Numbered from the stretch's first letter, positions 45,062-56,871 are shown. The stretch is DNA of 64,000 nt from Hygrophila difformis (GCA_030278955.1 JAOANR010000001.1:40016890-40080889), one strand, 5' to 3'. Translations and numbers: made by a program. Notes: generated by a model not told the origin, from the letters alone.

Positions 45062-47290
45062 TCAATCCTGTCCTTCTATATTATCTCTTTCAACAATCTG
45101 AGCCTGTTGAAGATCAGTGATTGGTTTAGTTGACCCTTGTTCATCAGGTTGATGTTCATCGATACATGCTCTCCAGCCTTCCGGATCTATATCTCCCACT
45201 TCCAAATTACTATAAGGAGTGAGTTCCAACCTCTCTGTATAGGGGACTATCCCTAAAGTTGGTTTGACTTTTTCTTCCTCAGAGCTGGTATCATGTACCA
45301 CATACTTAGGCTTCCTAGCCTTCATCTTTATTCTGAACTTCTTAACAGGTTTTTCAGGTTCTTTTTCTTGTTGCTTTTCTTTCTCAGGAGTGATTCCCAA
45401 TTGTTCTACATTCTCAAGAGAAGACCCTTGCTGCTTAAGTTCTTCAGGATTAGTCTCCTTCTGCTCAGAAGGTAACTTTCCTCTCCTCTTGTAAGTAACA
45501 ACTTCTTTCTTTTCTTGAGCTGATTGTAAAATCTCAATATCTTCATCCATTAAATTCCTTGCTTTTGGAACTTCTAATGTCAAGTCCAGAATTTCTTTGG
45601 CTGCTAGCTCATCTTCATTCTTCCTCTTCTTTGGAATTCGGCTAGTTTTCTCAGACTTGCTCGTCTCCACCTTTCTCTCAGTCCTTTTCTTAGCTGATGG
45701 TACTTCTTCTGAAGTGCCTGAACTAAGATTGTGTGACTTTCTCTTCCTGGTGGATACTTTCTTTTTACATTTCTTATCTTGAGTTCCTCCCATTCACGGT
45801 TTGCCTTTTGTCTGTTTGCATAATAATAGTCCATGCTTTCTTGCAGAATCGGATGGAGTTCATCATTTCCTTCTTTCCTTTCTCCTACAATAGTTGTGAC
45901 TTCATCTACTACTCTCATTTTCTCAATTCTTTGTTCATCATCTGTGCTGTCTTCATCTGAATCATGCTTCTTGACATAAAAATTTTTGCCCATTCCTTTC
46001 AACATGACATTCATTCCCTTTGTATTCAGATATTTCTCATTCCATGCATCCCAATCATCAATGATTACCTGCTGAATTCTTCCTTGTGTTTGATCAGTAT
46101 AGGGTCTATGCTCTTTGTATGCATTTTCTCTGCACATAGCATCATATCTGATATACTTCTCAATGAATTCTTTCTTTCTCTCCTGAACATATCCATGAAC
46201 TTCCTGTTGGAGAGTTGGAGGTAATCTCTTCATGATCTTGTTAGGTCTGTCTGTAATGAGTAGATCTGCATCTGCTGATGTTATTGATGGGGCTGAAATT
46301 TTCCTGAAATTCGTTATAGGTTCCAGTCCTTCATTAACAACAGATTCTCTGAAAATGTTCCTTACTATATTTTGTGGTGTCTGTTTTGCATCTGATCTTT
46401 GTTTCCTGTTCTTCCCTGATCTCTCAGCTTCTCTCTCCTCTGCATCCTTAACCCATGCTTGCTGTTCTGATATCAAATCAGCAAACTCTTCTAGTGGAAA
46501 TTCCTCATTAGGTTTCCTTGTCAACCCCTGGTTTAAGAATCCTTCTCTTTAGATTTAGTCCCTTAGCCCACTCATTCATATGTCTGATCCAGCTATTCCT
46601 AGCTTCCTGAATGGTTCTAAGGACATCTTTCCATACCATCTTGCCTTGTTTAGCTTTCTTGAAATGAGGCTCGAGGTCATGTCTCAAGTTGATTCGAGCA
46701 TCAATAATCCTATCCAGGGCCAAATTTGTCAAGAAATTTTGTTCAATGGGTCCCTTCTTATTCAAGAATGTTGGAGGCATGTATGCAGGGAGTGCCTGCT
46801 GAGCATCATAGACTCTAGCATTTCGGATTTCTTGAAGTTTGCAGCAATGTTTGGTGAGTCGCTTCACATATTTAGGTAGTGGTTGAGGATCAAAGTAATC
46901 CAACTCCAGCCCTACTTGATCTTTTGGATGATAATTCTGTAGCATTCCTGATTCCACTCAGCCATGCACTTCTTTTCCCTTTCCAAAAGTCTTTCAAGTC
47001 TGATTTCATTAGGCAGATGCCTGTCATTGATGAGGAATATCATTTGGTCATCCCAAAATTTATTCATCTTATCCCAGAATGCTTCTTCTAAATCAATCAT
47101 CAGCGATTCTTTTTCTTTATCTGGTATATGTTGAATCATGAATGGATTGACAAAAGATCGGAGGTGAAATTTCCATCCCTGACCATCCACCGCTTTTCCG
47201 AATAGTTTCCACCATTTTTGTTGTTTTTCTCATCGTCAAGAATGATTTCTCTTTCTTATCTGATTCTATACCTCGAGCTAGAAGTTCTTC
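45062..47290 (-). pseudogene. Long charged ORF of unknown function, broken by frameshifts
   Basis: Five overlapping minus-strand frames (47359-47117, 47190-46912, 46957-46508, 46524-45604, 45793-45062) tile one coding region of about 740 residues. The natural start is probably MTYEELLARGIESDKKEKS at about 47299. It is rich in Lys/Glu/Arg with helical stretches (QQEVHGYVQERKKEFIEKYI; DDWDAWNEKYLN) and ends in a Lys-rich, low-complexity tail. No zinc knuckle, protease, polymerase or membrane segment is seen. It occupies the slot between pol and the 3' LTR where Athila elements carry an extra ORF, which is my preferred reading. Confidence 0.5.
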
Positions 47291-47445
47291 ATAGGTCATC
47301 TTATGAATCCTTAAGAAAGAAATAAGAATAAACTGGTTAACTAGTGTCACCATACTCACATGATAAATGTGCAGATGATAAAAGGAAACATACTACCAGG
47401 TTTTCCTTTTTATATTCATCATTCTTTTCATGATATCTCCATACT

Positions 47446-47472
47446 CACATTTAGAGATTTGCTCTAAATGTG
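47446..47472. repeat. PPT-like hairpin between the charged ORF and the F-box cluster
   Basis: CACATTTAGAG and CTCTAAATGTG pair perfectly around ATTTG. Same sequence family as 740-772 and 2901-2930. Confidence 0.6.
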
Positions 47473-47710
47473 AAGATCTCAATGCTGACTAAGTCTACTT
47501 ATTGCAGAATAAAAATAACAGAGAACTTACAATCATAACATCATCAATCAAAAACAAAATATAGAATTCATCAGATTCTTGCTAATAATATGGAATTACA
47601 AAGCATGGTGTTTCTTATGACATTCAATCTATCAATTACAAATGAGGGGGGCGTCTATGCCTCAATTCCAAATCTGAGGAACAGATTACAGTGCTCAGAG
47701 ACTAAGCACC

Positions 47711-48403
47711 TCATGCAGTAAATTGAGGTAACTCCATAAGTGTTCCTTGATGGGCCGTGATTATTATCATAATAGTTCCTAAGATTGCAAAGTCTCTTCT
47801 TAGGTTGTCCTTGAAAAGGTGAGAAAAATTCTCATAATTTGATAGCCACCCTCTGACTTGAAGCCGAAGATCCTTGAGCCTTCGTCTATTCTTACACAAA
47901 GTAGCAAAGAGCCAAATTCCCTTCTCTTGTTCTTCAACTTCATCCTTACTCAAAAGCATAAGAGCTTTTACATAAATGCGATGGGGGTGATTATCAGTGA
48001 TTGCAGGTTTTAAAAGCTCAAATGCTGCTTGTTCATTCTTAACTTGAACAAACAACGCAGTGCCTCTTGTAGCTGGCACATCCAATTTCCTGCATTTCTG
48101 CAACTTTCAAGAAAAAAGTCTTTGTGTCTCTTCAAAAGTCCCCCATCCCCACGCAGAAAATTCTTCAAGAGAAGCTTTTTTCAAGATTAAAGGATGATGG
48201 GTAGCCTTTTCAAGCTCTTTGCAGACTAATTTACAGTTAAAGACAGTCTCAAGGTGATCAAATGCCAATTTCGATAGAATGTTTCCAAGAATCTCATAAG
48301 GAAGATCTGTGATATGAGTTTCCCCCGATCCAGATTTCTTTATTGAAGTCCTTGGTTGCTTTGAAGAGCTTCCAATTTCACAGCTGAGTAGGATTAAAAA
48401 CAA
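47711..48403 (-). pseudogene. F-box-like gene, copy B (one frameshift)
   Basis: A likely acceptor (TACTCAG) opens the exon at 48383 in phase 2. The F-box reads DLPYEILGNILSKLAFDHLE ... VCKELEKA. At a T6 run near 48112 the frame breaks; the other frame continues from 48103 with LFVQVKNEQAAFELLKPAIT and RIYVKALMLLSKDEVEEQEK and ends at 47711. If the T6 run is a sequencing error the copy is intact. Only 144 bases separate it from copy C upstream and no micro-exon 1 lies between. It may therefore be an alternative exon of the same gene. Confidence 0.62.
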
Positions 48404-48546
48404 TAGTTGAATTAAAAACTAGAGAATGAAATTCATTAATGCAAAAGGAATGTACAGTTTAGGTCATCCAGAGAATTCTTTGCCCAGCACAAAAGATTAC
48501 AAGCAAAGGAGATTATGAACTGCTTGATTTCTACACTAGTCTAAAT

Positions 48547-49289
48547 CTAGCAATTCATCTTCATTCTGCTCTTCTTCTCCATTGTTCCATTGCTCCCAAT
48601 CAAATAATATGCCCAGTTCTCCACTTGCTCTTCTGTATTGCTTGACATAGTCAACAATTCACATGGAACACACTCCATCCTTTCATTGAAGGGTAATTGC
48701 TGTCGCTCTTGAAGGGAGTGATTCTTACAAAAACTCATTTCCTCTTGATCAACGGAATGGATTTGGGAACTTATCACCGTAAGAAGCCAGTGCAGAACAC
48801 TAATTTTAAGGAAAGCTAAATCGAAGGGATCCTGGGTTACAGATTCAATCAATTGAATTCCTTCCTCATCCAGTTGTGGGTCTTGTTTGAAAGCAATAGA
48901 AGAGATCTTAATGAAAACAGTTGGTTTGTGTTTATCATCTAATCCGGGCTTTAAGATTTCATAAGCTTTTTCTTCATTTTTAATCATCCACAAGTCTATC
49001 AGTGCAGGCTCGATGTTAAACATATGGTTGCCTACATCCTGACATTCTTTAATGAACTTGGACCTGATTACTTGGGTAAACATTTCCTCTCCAAATAGCA
49101 CAGGTTTCCAAATTAGCTCTCTTTAGAGCTAATGATGACCTGCTCGCTGAGAAGAACTGCTTAGATGCTTCAGATGCTCTAAAAATTGTTTTTATGCTCT
49201 CCATTCCTAATCTCGACAGAATGTCTCCCAATAACTCAGTTGGTAAATCAAATATTTGAGTTTCCAAGAGTTGAGGGATTTCGACATTT
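48547..49289 (-). pseudogene. F-box-like gene, copy C, exon 2 (one frameshift)
   Basis: Acceptor TTTTCAG gives an exon start at 49289, which joins in phase to the micro-exon at 50450-50466. F-box: IFDLPTELLGDILSRLGMES ... EASKQFFSASRSSLALKRA. The frame shifts within 49049-49101. The second frame holds KAYEILKPGLDDKHKPTVFI and a Cys/His segment (SFCKNHSLQERQQLPFNERM, ECVPCELL), then an acidic tail ending at 48547. The Cys/His spacing (C-x2-H ... C-x2-C) could bind zinc. It resembles copy E. Confidence 0.6.
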
Positions 49290-49860
49290 CTGAAAAGTAA
49301 AGGAGGAAGAGCACAGAATTAAGAGTAAAACTCATCATTTATGCAGTAATTAAGAAATAGAGATTAGATTTTATTAACAAAACCAAGCTGCATTACATGA
49401 TACAAAAGACTTGATTTGGTGACCGTTTCAAAAATCTAAATACCAGAAGACTTGTCACACGCATCAATCTCTTCTTTCTTCATCCAAGAATTATTCATTA
49501 ATGCTATGGTTATCAGAGTTCTCCCTTTGCTGCCATCCTAAAATCAGCTATTGCTCTACTTATATCACAACAAAGATAGTTGATCTGATCTGCTCTATGA
49601 TTAAAATATAATGGCCTATGAAAGTTTTCCAGATCATGATCATTAATAATGCAGAGTTCCCTCTTTTTCTGTCCTAAGAAGGGATTCGGGACATATTCCC
49701 ATTCTGAGAGTAAAGTGAGAAGATCATTTCTAAAATCGTAGCTATTTAACCTATCATTTAATATAGGACTAATGAGATGAAGCCCTGCATCTATTTCCTT
49801 TCTAGAAACTCGGCTTAAAACAACATAAGGCTTTAAAATATTGAGAAAACTTGGAATTAT

Positions 49861-50205
49861 CTTTTATCCCTTCTTCCAGGATTTTGAAACGCCTTGTATT
49901 CTTTACCCTGTGTGAAAGTTCCATAGCCTTATGTAGGTTCAGTATATGATTTTTAGCCTTTCGCAGGAGTGTAGGAACTTGGCTTTTCCAGGAGATTCAT
50001 TAGAAATCCTTTTAAAAGCCGGATCCTCTACATTAAATCTCTGGAAAACAGTAGGGTAGTTTGAAACCATTTTGAATGTTGAACAAGTTCGTTTGCAATG
50101 GAGCAAATCTTCGAAGCCTGGCTCTGCCCTACTCGTGACAAAAAATCTCCCCAATGACGTTCCAGTGGAAGATCAGTCATAGTGTTAAAGAGAGAAAGCA
50201 GAAGC
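49861..50205 (-). pseudogene. F-box-like copy D (degenerate)
   Basis: An acceptor-like AGAGCAG before 50205 is again in phase 2 and leads to MTDLPLERHW and a SRVG segment. A frameshift then puts HCKRTCSTFKMVSNYPTVFQ in another frame (50154-49939). It lies wholly inside the intron between the 50450 micro-exon and copy C. Confidence 0.5.
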
Positions 50206-50449
50206 CTGCTCTTTACTGCTGTTTGAGCGGTTTTAAAGAAGGAAAATCAGATGTATGTATTAATGAAAATTTTACTCAAATTTCTACAATTTTAAGGAAA
50301 ATGTGAATGAATGAAGAAGAGATTATGCGAAATGTTAAAATATAACCCTAGTATCACTAGTCAAGCATTTAGATGCAGGATGCAGTAGAAAAACTCTGAA
50401 GAAATGAAACACCGGGAAGAATGAAATGAAGTATGAATGGAAAGCTTAC

Positions 50450-50466
50450 GGATTGTTGCCTTCCAT
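50450..50466 (-). other. Micro-exon 1 of the F-box gene (MEGNNP)
   Basis: Minus strand ATGGAAGGCAACAATCC followed by the donor GTAAGC. It ends in phase 2. Each F-box exon downstream (copies D, C, B) starts with the single base that completes the Pro codon. Confidence 0.55.
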
Positions 50467-51334
50467 TTGAGAGTGATCCTGGAGTTGATCGGTATTTCGA
50501 ACGGTTCTGAATGAAATTTCGCAAATGGAAGAAGAGAAGCTTGATAATGGCGGTTTCTCCTCTCGAGAGAGAATATGGACAGATATGAAAACGATTTGAA
50601 AAGATATGGGGGTCTATTGGGTATAAAAGAAGTGGGCTGGCCTAGTTTAAAAAGCTGCAGAGTAGGATACTCAAGCGTTTTTCCTCTCTTAGATTATACT
50701 CATTAGGTCTAGGCCTGCCACATCAGTGGGTTTGAATATTAACTTAAAATTTGAGTAATAAACCCACACAAGCAAAGCTTGGACAAAAATAGATTAGTTG
50801 AAAACAAAGGAGGGGTAAAAATTGAAAGTATTAAGGCTACTAAATTATGCATTGAGTCTAGTTAGATTTTTTTTTTTATCAGACTCTAAATCAAATCATC
50901 TTCATACTTATCAAAAGCTACCCTCAATTCCTTCATTAAGGTTACCAATCCTTTCCTTTCATTCTTGAATATACTCCTCTTTCAGCCTAAAGGATGTTAG
51001 AAGCCTCATTCAACATTTGCAATTGATGGTTAAACACCAAGCTTAAGAGATTTTCTCAAGAATCTCATAGTGAAGTGCTGTGATCTGAGTTTCCCCCTGA
51101 TCCAGACTCCTTTGATAACATTTTTGGTTTCATGAGGAGCTTCCTGTTTCATCACTAGTTAATGATTGGATTGAATTAAAAAAATGAGCATAAAGGAGAG
51201 AAAGTACAAGAATTGTAAAGTAACAGGTTTAATAAAAACATATTAATAGGTGGTTCCAAATTACATCCCAAGATTCCTGAAAATACAAAAATTATAGCCA
51301 TAGCATTTCCTTACTCTAGAAAATACTGAACTAT
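50467..51334. other. Upstream region of the F-box gene and copy fragments
   Basis: Around 51045-51150 is a decayed F-box copy fragment matching the start of copy B (AATCTCATAGTGAAG..., TGAGTTTCCCCCTGATCCAG). The rest is non-coding. Confidence 0.4.
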
Positions 51335-52065
51335 TCAAGGATTAACAATTTCTTCATCATCAGAATCAGTCCACAAAAATTCATCAGGGAACACCTCACC
51401 ACAATACAATCTGAATTGCCTTACCATGTCAAAGAATTGACAAGGAATACAGTCCATCCTAATATGTGGTGGTAACAAGGCCCGTTCCTGCAATGTATGA
51501 GTCTTGCAATAACTTCTCTCTTCTCGGCCTTGAAAATGGTTTGGGATTCTTGGAATATGGATTAACCAATGAAAAAGGTAGAGTTTAAATGAAAACAACC
51601 TCTAAAACATTTGAAGCTGCTGTTTTTGATCAACTCTAAACCTGCTTCATTTAGCTTGTCATCTTGTTTTGTTAAGAGAAGCATTGTTCTGAGTAGAATG
51701 GTGGGTTGATGTTTCATTCGTCTAGTCCTGACTTAAGGAGTTCAAAAGGCCTTTCTTCTCATCCCGTTCATCAACAAATGCTATCAATGCAGGTTCGATA
51801 TTGAACATAAAGTTCCCTGCATTTTGGCATTCTTGAATGAATCTTTTCTGATTATCAAAGATAGACATCTTCACCTCCACCTCATACATGATTCCAGGTT
51901 TGCTCTCTTGAACACAAGATGAGTTTGCTCGCTTGATAGAATATGAGAGACTTCTGCTACCCTAAAGAGTTCCTCCTTACATTGTCTTTTCCAAGTCTTG
52001 ACAAAAATATCTCCAGCAACTCAGTGGGTAAATGAGATATCTGAGGTCCAAAGAGTTGAGGATTC
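51335..52065 (-). pseudogene. F-box-like gene, copy E (degenerate)
   Basis: The exon start at 52065 (acceptor GCTAG) leads to QISHLPTELLEIFLSRLG. Frameshifts and stops follow. The 3' part (51598-51335) is open and contains RSYCKTHTLQERALLPPHIR and MDCIPCQFFDMV, aligned with copy C, with the acidic end WTDSDDEEIVNP. A micro-exon-like sequence with donor GTAAGC lies at 52428-52444, but its start codon reads ATA instead of ATG. Confidence 0.5.
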
Positions 52066-52444
52066 CTAGCATTTCAGTTTCCAGAAAAGAATACAATAAG
52101 AATACAAAAGCGAACTTTTATTCTAAATGGTGGAACTAACAATTCGAAAATGGGATTTCATTTCTATTGCGAAGCTCCAATAGTCTCATATAGACAATGC
52201 ATCAGTTACAAACTAAGATTTCAGAAGAAACTCTCCAAATTAATCATTGTTTAAATGAGTTTAAAGAAACGGCTTTCAGTTATGAGAAATCTAAATGTTT
52301 AGTTTTTCCGATTTCTAAAGCCAAATGAACTTTATCGAAAATTCGAATCATGAACCCTAGGTCTAAAAGCGTAATCCGGGGACAAACATTCAAGAATGTG
52401 AAAGATAGTATAAACTAGATTGCTTACGGATTGTTCTCAGCTAT

Positions 52445-52990
52445 GTTTGTCCGTCGACTGGGGTTTCTGAATGAACTTGCTACGAGAATGATTGAGAATG
52501 GTAGTATTGGTGTGTGACGATTTCTTCTCGGAAGAGAAAAGGAAAAGAAAGACTGATGAAAAGTTTTTGAAATGACAACTGAGAGGAATGACTGCAAGGA
52601 TATAGCCGCCCCTATTTCTATCTAAGAACTGCAGGGGTCAAGATAGTAAATCGTTGTCCTCTGCAGAGAGTAATGATTAAGCCTAAAATAAGCCTATTTG
52701 AAAACAAATTTATTTAAAATGACTCAGATAAGAATCTAGTGTAAAAGATAAGATCAAGTCATTTTCTTTTCACAAGAATAAAGCGAGGAGTAAAAAAAAA
52801 AATCGTATTATCATCATCAGAGGCGTCAAAATCAAACAAAAATTAAGAGAATACATAATCATTTAATTTAAATCTGAATCGGTTTCTAATTCTGACTCAG
52901 ATTCAATTACATGTTCATTGATATCTTCTCTTAATTCTCTAATCAAACTAGTAACCTCACAACACAAACAATCAATGTTTGTGGCACCCA
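52445..52990. other. Non-coding region upstream of copy E
   Basis: No ORF with protein character is seen. The stretch near 52870-52920 (GACTCAGATTCAATTAC) resembles acidic tails of the F-box copies and may be the end of a decayed copy F. Confidence 0.35.
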
Positions 52991-53628
52991 TAATTATAGT
53001 GTGGAGGTTCCCTAACTAAGTCCCTACTGTGTGGCGCTATGTAATCACAGTAATAGCGATTGCCCTTGTCCCCCGAAAAGGATTAGGCTCTTCTTCACTG
53101 TCAATAAACACCCTGCTGATCCTTCTCCTTAATCTTGTGGATATGTTCTCCCTCTTTAAGGATTGATCCAAGCAGATACAATCCTTCATCAATCTCTTCA
53201 AGGCTCTCTGAACTCAGAAGAAATGAAGCCTTGATGAAGATTTAAGGGTGATGATTATCTCAATTCCTCCAGGGCTTGGGATTTCCAAAAGCGGCTTACC
53301 ATGAGCCCTGTGTTGCTTAAAAAAAACAGAACCCGAGAGGCAGGTTCAAGTTGAGCATGAAAGTTCCCTGCCTCTCTGCATCTTTGCATTATCTTGTGTG
53401 TAGTGAGCGATCAAGCGTCTTTCCGCAGTGATTCGCCCTCACTACATTTGCTCTCCTCCATACTACAGGCGCCTTACTTGCTCTAAAGAACTTCTTGCAA
53501 GTTGGGGCTGCTCTGGCTACATCCTTCATCTCTTCCTTTCCCAGTCTTGACAGATGTCTCCTAAAATTTCGAGTCAGGAATATCCTGCAATGGATGGTTC
53601 TTAGCATTGGAGCTGCGTTGCGAGCCAT
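52990..53628 (-). pseudogene. F-box-like copy F, apparently without the intron
   Basis: Starts ATG at 53628 (MARNAAPMLRT). The micro-exon residues and the F-box exon run together with no GTAAGC donor at the Pro codon. RLGKEEMKDVARAAPTCKKF aligns with copy C. A one-base shift garbles the LP-ELL part, and the frame ends at 53389; decayed homologous sequence continues towards 53000. A minus-strand TATA-like CTATAAAAAT at 53709-53719 precedes it. Confidence 0.45.
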
Positions 53629-53708
53629 TCTAATTTCTGATAATGGTTGTAGGATAATTGTTCTAATGTGGGAATGTTTGAGATGAAAGGAGAGAAAGAT
53701 TCGACTAG

Positions 53709-53719
53709 ATTTTTATAGC
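53709..53719 (-). promoter_or_regulatory. TATA-like box ahead of F-box copy F
   Basis: Minus strand TGCTATAAAAA, about 80 bases before the ATG at 53628 and downstream of the CTCGCTTTGT palindromes. Confidence 0.35.
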
Positions 53720-53861
53720 AGAAAAAAAAACTAAATTCTGCCATAATTACAAGCGGTTGAAACGACGTGTGATGGTTAGCGTAAGGGAAAAAGAAGAGTC
53801 TGAATAAGGGTATTTTGGTCTTAAGAAGTTTGAAAATCTATCCGTTCAATATTCCCCAGGC

Positions 53862-54140
53862 TCTCGCTTTGTCAATTGTCATCGCGTGGTTATAGAAACC
53901 GTCTCTCGCTTTGTAAATTACAAAGCGAGGAAAGATTCTTGCACAGCTTTCAGAGAAAATGGTCACGCTTTGTATCTCGACAAAGCGTAAACATAAAACT
54001 CTTATTATTATTAAAAACATATCAGATTTCATAAAATGAGAATTTGAACTGATCACCTCGCTTTATAACTTTTACAAAGCGTGAGTGAGAGTAGTTCTTT
54101 TTAAATCACGCTTTGTCAAAGTTAACAAGAGCGTGGCCTC
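53862..54140. repeat. CTCGCTTTGT/ACAAAGCGAG palindromic array
   Basis: At least six facing motifs, including a perfect odd palindrome CTCGCTTTGTAA-a-TTACAAAGCGAG near 53905-53930. The same motif occurs in the 41481-44776 LTR, so this is U3 of a related LTR. Confidence 0.85.
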
Positions 54141-54340
54141 AGAATCCTATTCATACTTTATTTCCAAACACATAACACTCAAAACCTGGTTGAAGATCTG
54201 TAATCTCATACTTCTTCATTCCATCACAGCTTAATTCTCGAATTCCTGAAAATATAGAATATAAGAATTGAGATGAACATATATCAAAAGAAACGGGGAA
54301 ATACTACTCAGTTAACCTGGTAGTATCCACCCCCCCCTAA
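54141..54340 (-). mobile_element. LTR edge and purine tract of a third Athila-type element
   Basis: Ends ...GGTAGTATCCA at 54329, followed by a C-run (54330-54337), the complement of a G-rich purine tract. This lies about 40-50 bases downstream (minus strand) of the pol stop at 54384-54382. Confidence 0.5.
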
Positions 54341-54381
54341 TTTTTTTTTTTATTTTTTTATTTTTAGAATAAGAAGAAATA

Positions 54382-56371
54382 CTAAGGGTTATCCAAATAT
54401 TCAGTTTGGATATTTAAATCTTGTTGACCAATATATTCTTTTAGCCTGTGTCCATTTACAGTCTTTTCCTCCTTCACTGAGCATGATTGTGACTGCTCCG
54501 TTGTCATGAACAGCTACAATGGGGAATGGTCCTGTCCACCTTGATCTGAGCTTACCTGGAAATAGTTTCAAACGAGAATTATAAAGCAAAAACCAATTGA
54601 CCAACAGAAAATTCCTTATGTTTAATTTTTGAATCATGAATTTTTCTTGGTTCGATCTTTATAAATCTTGATGCTTTCATATGTTTCCAGTCTCATCTCT
54701 TCCAACTTAGACAGATCAAACTTCCTCTTGTCTTGTCCTGACTGAAGATCCATGTTGAGCATCTTAATGGCCCAATATGCTCTATGTTCTAGCTCAACTG
54801 GAAGATGGCAAGCTTTTCCAAAACTAATTCTGTAGGGAGACATTCCTATAGGAGTCTTAAAAGCAGTTCTGTATGCCATAAAGCATCATCTCCAGCTTCT
54901 TTGACCAGTCTTTTCTTTTGTAATATTCACAGAAGCTTGTAAGATATGCTTGATTTCCTTATTAGATACCTCCACCTGTCCACTTGTCTGAGGATGATAT
55001 GGTGATCCAACTTTATGATGAACACCATACTGTTTCAGCAACTTCTCAAAGAGTTTATTTACAAAGTGAGATCCTCCGTCAGATATTATGGCACACGAGG
55101 GGCTCCAAACCTGGTAAAAATATTCTTTTTGCAGAAATTTAGTAACTTGTTTAGCTTCATTATTGGGTAAGGCTACTGCTTCTACCCATTTTGAGACATA
55201 ATCAACAGCCACTAGAATGTAGTGATTACCAAATGATGGGGGAAAAGGTCCCATAAAATCAATTCCCCACACATCAAATATCTCTACTTCTAAAATTCCT
55301 TTTTGAGGCATTTCTTCTCTCATTGAAATGTTTCCCAATCTTTTTTTTTTTTTTTGGCATCTGTCACACATCTTTATAAGTTTTGGCAATCCAGAAAGAT
55401 AGTTGGCCAGTAAAAGCCACAGTCTAGAACTTTTCTAGCAGTTCTAGCAGGACCATGATGGCCTCCTAGAGGATTCTCATGACACTTTCTAACAATTTGA
55501 AAACCTTCCTTTCATGAACACAGCGTCTAATAACCTGATCAGAACAAAACTTAAATAAAAAAGGGATCATCCCAATAGTATTTCTGAATTTCTCTGAAAA
55601 ATCCTTGACTTCTGATGAGAGTCTTTAAACTTTGGAACAATCTTGCAAGCTAGATAATTAGCAAAATCTGAAAACCAAGGACAATCAAATGATGCAACTG
55701 CAAAGCATACAACTGTTCATCTAGGAAATTTATCATTTACAACTTCCTCCTTCTCTATTTTCTCCTCCAATCTAGAAAGATGATCTGCTACTCCATTATC
55801 TTTTCCTTTTCTGTCTTTAATAATAATGTCAAACTCTTGTAAAAGTAAAACCCATCTTATCAGCATAGGTTTGGCTTCTTGCTTTGAGAAGAGATATCTT
55901 AATGCAGTATGATCTGTGTAAAACTATAGTTTGAGCTCCAATAAATACTGTCTGAACTTGTCAAAAGCAAAAAACTACAGCATAACATTTCCTTTTCTGT
56001 AAAGTAGTGTAGTTTATCTGAGCATCATTAAGAGTATGGCTAGCATAATAGATAACATGATGTTTGCCTTCTTTATGTTGCCCCAAAACTGCTCCTACTG
56101 CATTTCTCACTTCCATCACACATAAGTTCAAAAGGTAGACTCCAATCAGGAGACTGAACTATAGGTGCAGTGATTAGTTTCTCCTTCAAGGTCTTAAAAG
56201 CAGTCAAGCAATCTTCTTCAAAGCTAAATGTCAGATGGGGGGGGGGGGGAAAACATCCTTATGAAGAAGATTACATAAAGGTCTTGCTATTTTAGAGAAG
56301 TCTTTAATTAAACCTTCTATAAAAACCAGCATGACCAAGAAAACTCCTTACTGCCTTAATCGTTTTGGGTG
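54382..56371 (-). pseudogene. Athila-type pol of the third element, many frameshifts, cut by the gap
   Basis: Readable pieces: integrase core ([65 protein letters not shown]; 55389-54886), then [20 protein letters not shown] and [19 protein letters not shown], and the C-terminal [17 protein letters not shown]. Upstream (55400-56371) RNase H and RT sequence can be followed at DNA level but is broken by single-base indels, often in homopolymers (T15 near 55340, G11 near 56237). It is clearly a relative of element 1, though not a recent copy of it. Confidence 0.82.
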
Positions 56372-56871
56372 NNNNNNNNNNNNNNNNNNNNNNNNNNNNN
56401 NNNNNNNNNNNNNNNNNNNNNNNNNNNNNNNNNNNNNNNNNNNNNNNNNNNNNNNNNNNNNNNNNNNNNNNNNNNNNNNNNNNNNNNNNNNNNNNNNNNN
56501 NNNNNNNNNNNNNNNNNNNNNNNNNNNNNNNNNNNNNNNNNNNNNNNNNNNNNNNNNNNNNNNNNNNNNNNNNNNNNNNNNNNNNNNNNNNNNNNNNNNN
56601 NNNNNNNNNNNNNNNNNNNNNNNNNNNNNNNNNNNNNNNNNNNNNNNNNNNNNNNNNNNNNNNNNNNNNNNNNNNNNNNNNNNNNNNNNNNNNNNNNNNN
56701 NNNNNNNNNNNNNNNNNNNNNNNNNNNNNNNNNNNNNNNNNNNNNNNNNNNNNNNNNNNNNNNNNNNNNNNNNNNNNNNNNNNNNNNNNNNNNNNNNNNN
56801 NNNNNNNNNNNNNNNNNNNNNNNNNNNNNNNNNNNNNNNNNNNNNNNNNNNNNNNNNNNNNNNNNNNNNNN
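56372..56871. other. Assembly gap, 500 N
   Basis: Exactly 500 unknown bases, a conventional placeholder. The true length is unknown. Confidence 0.99.
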
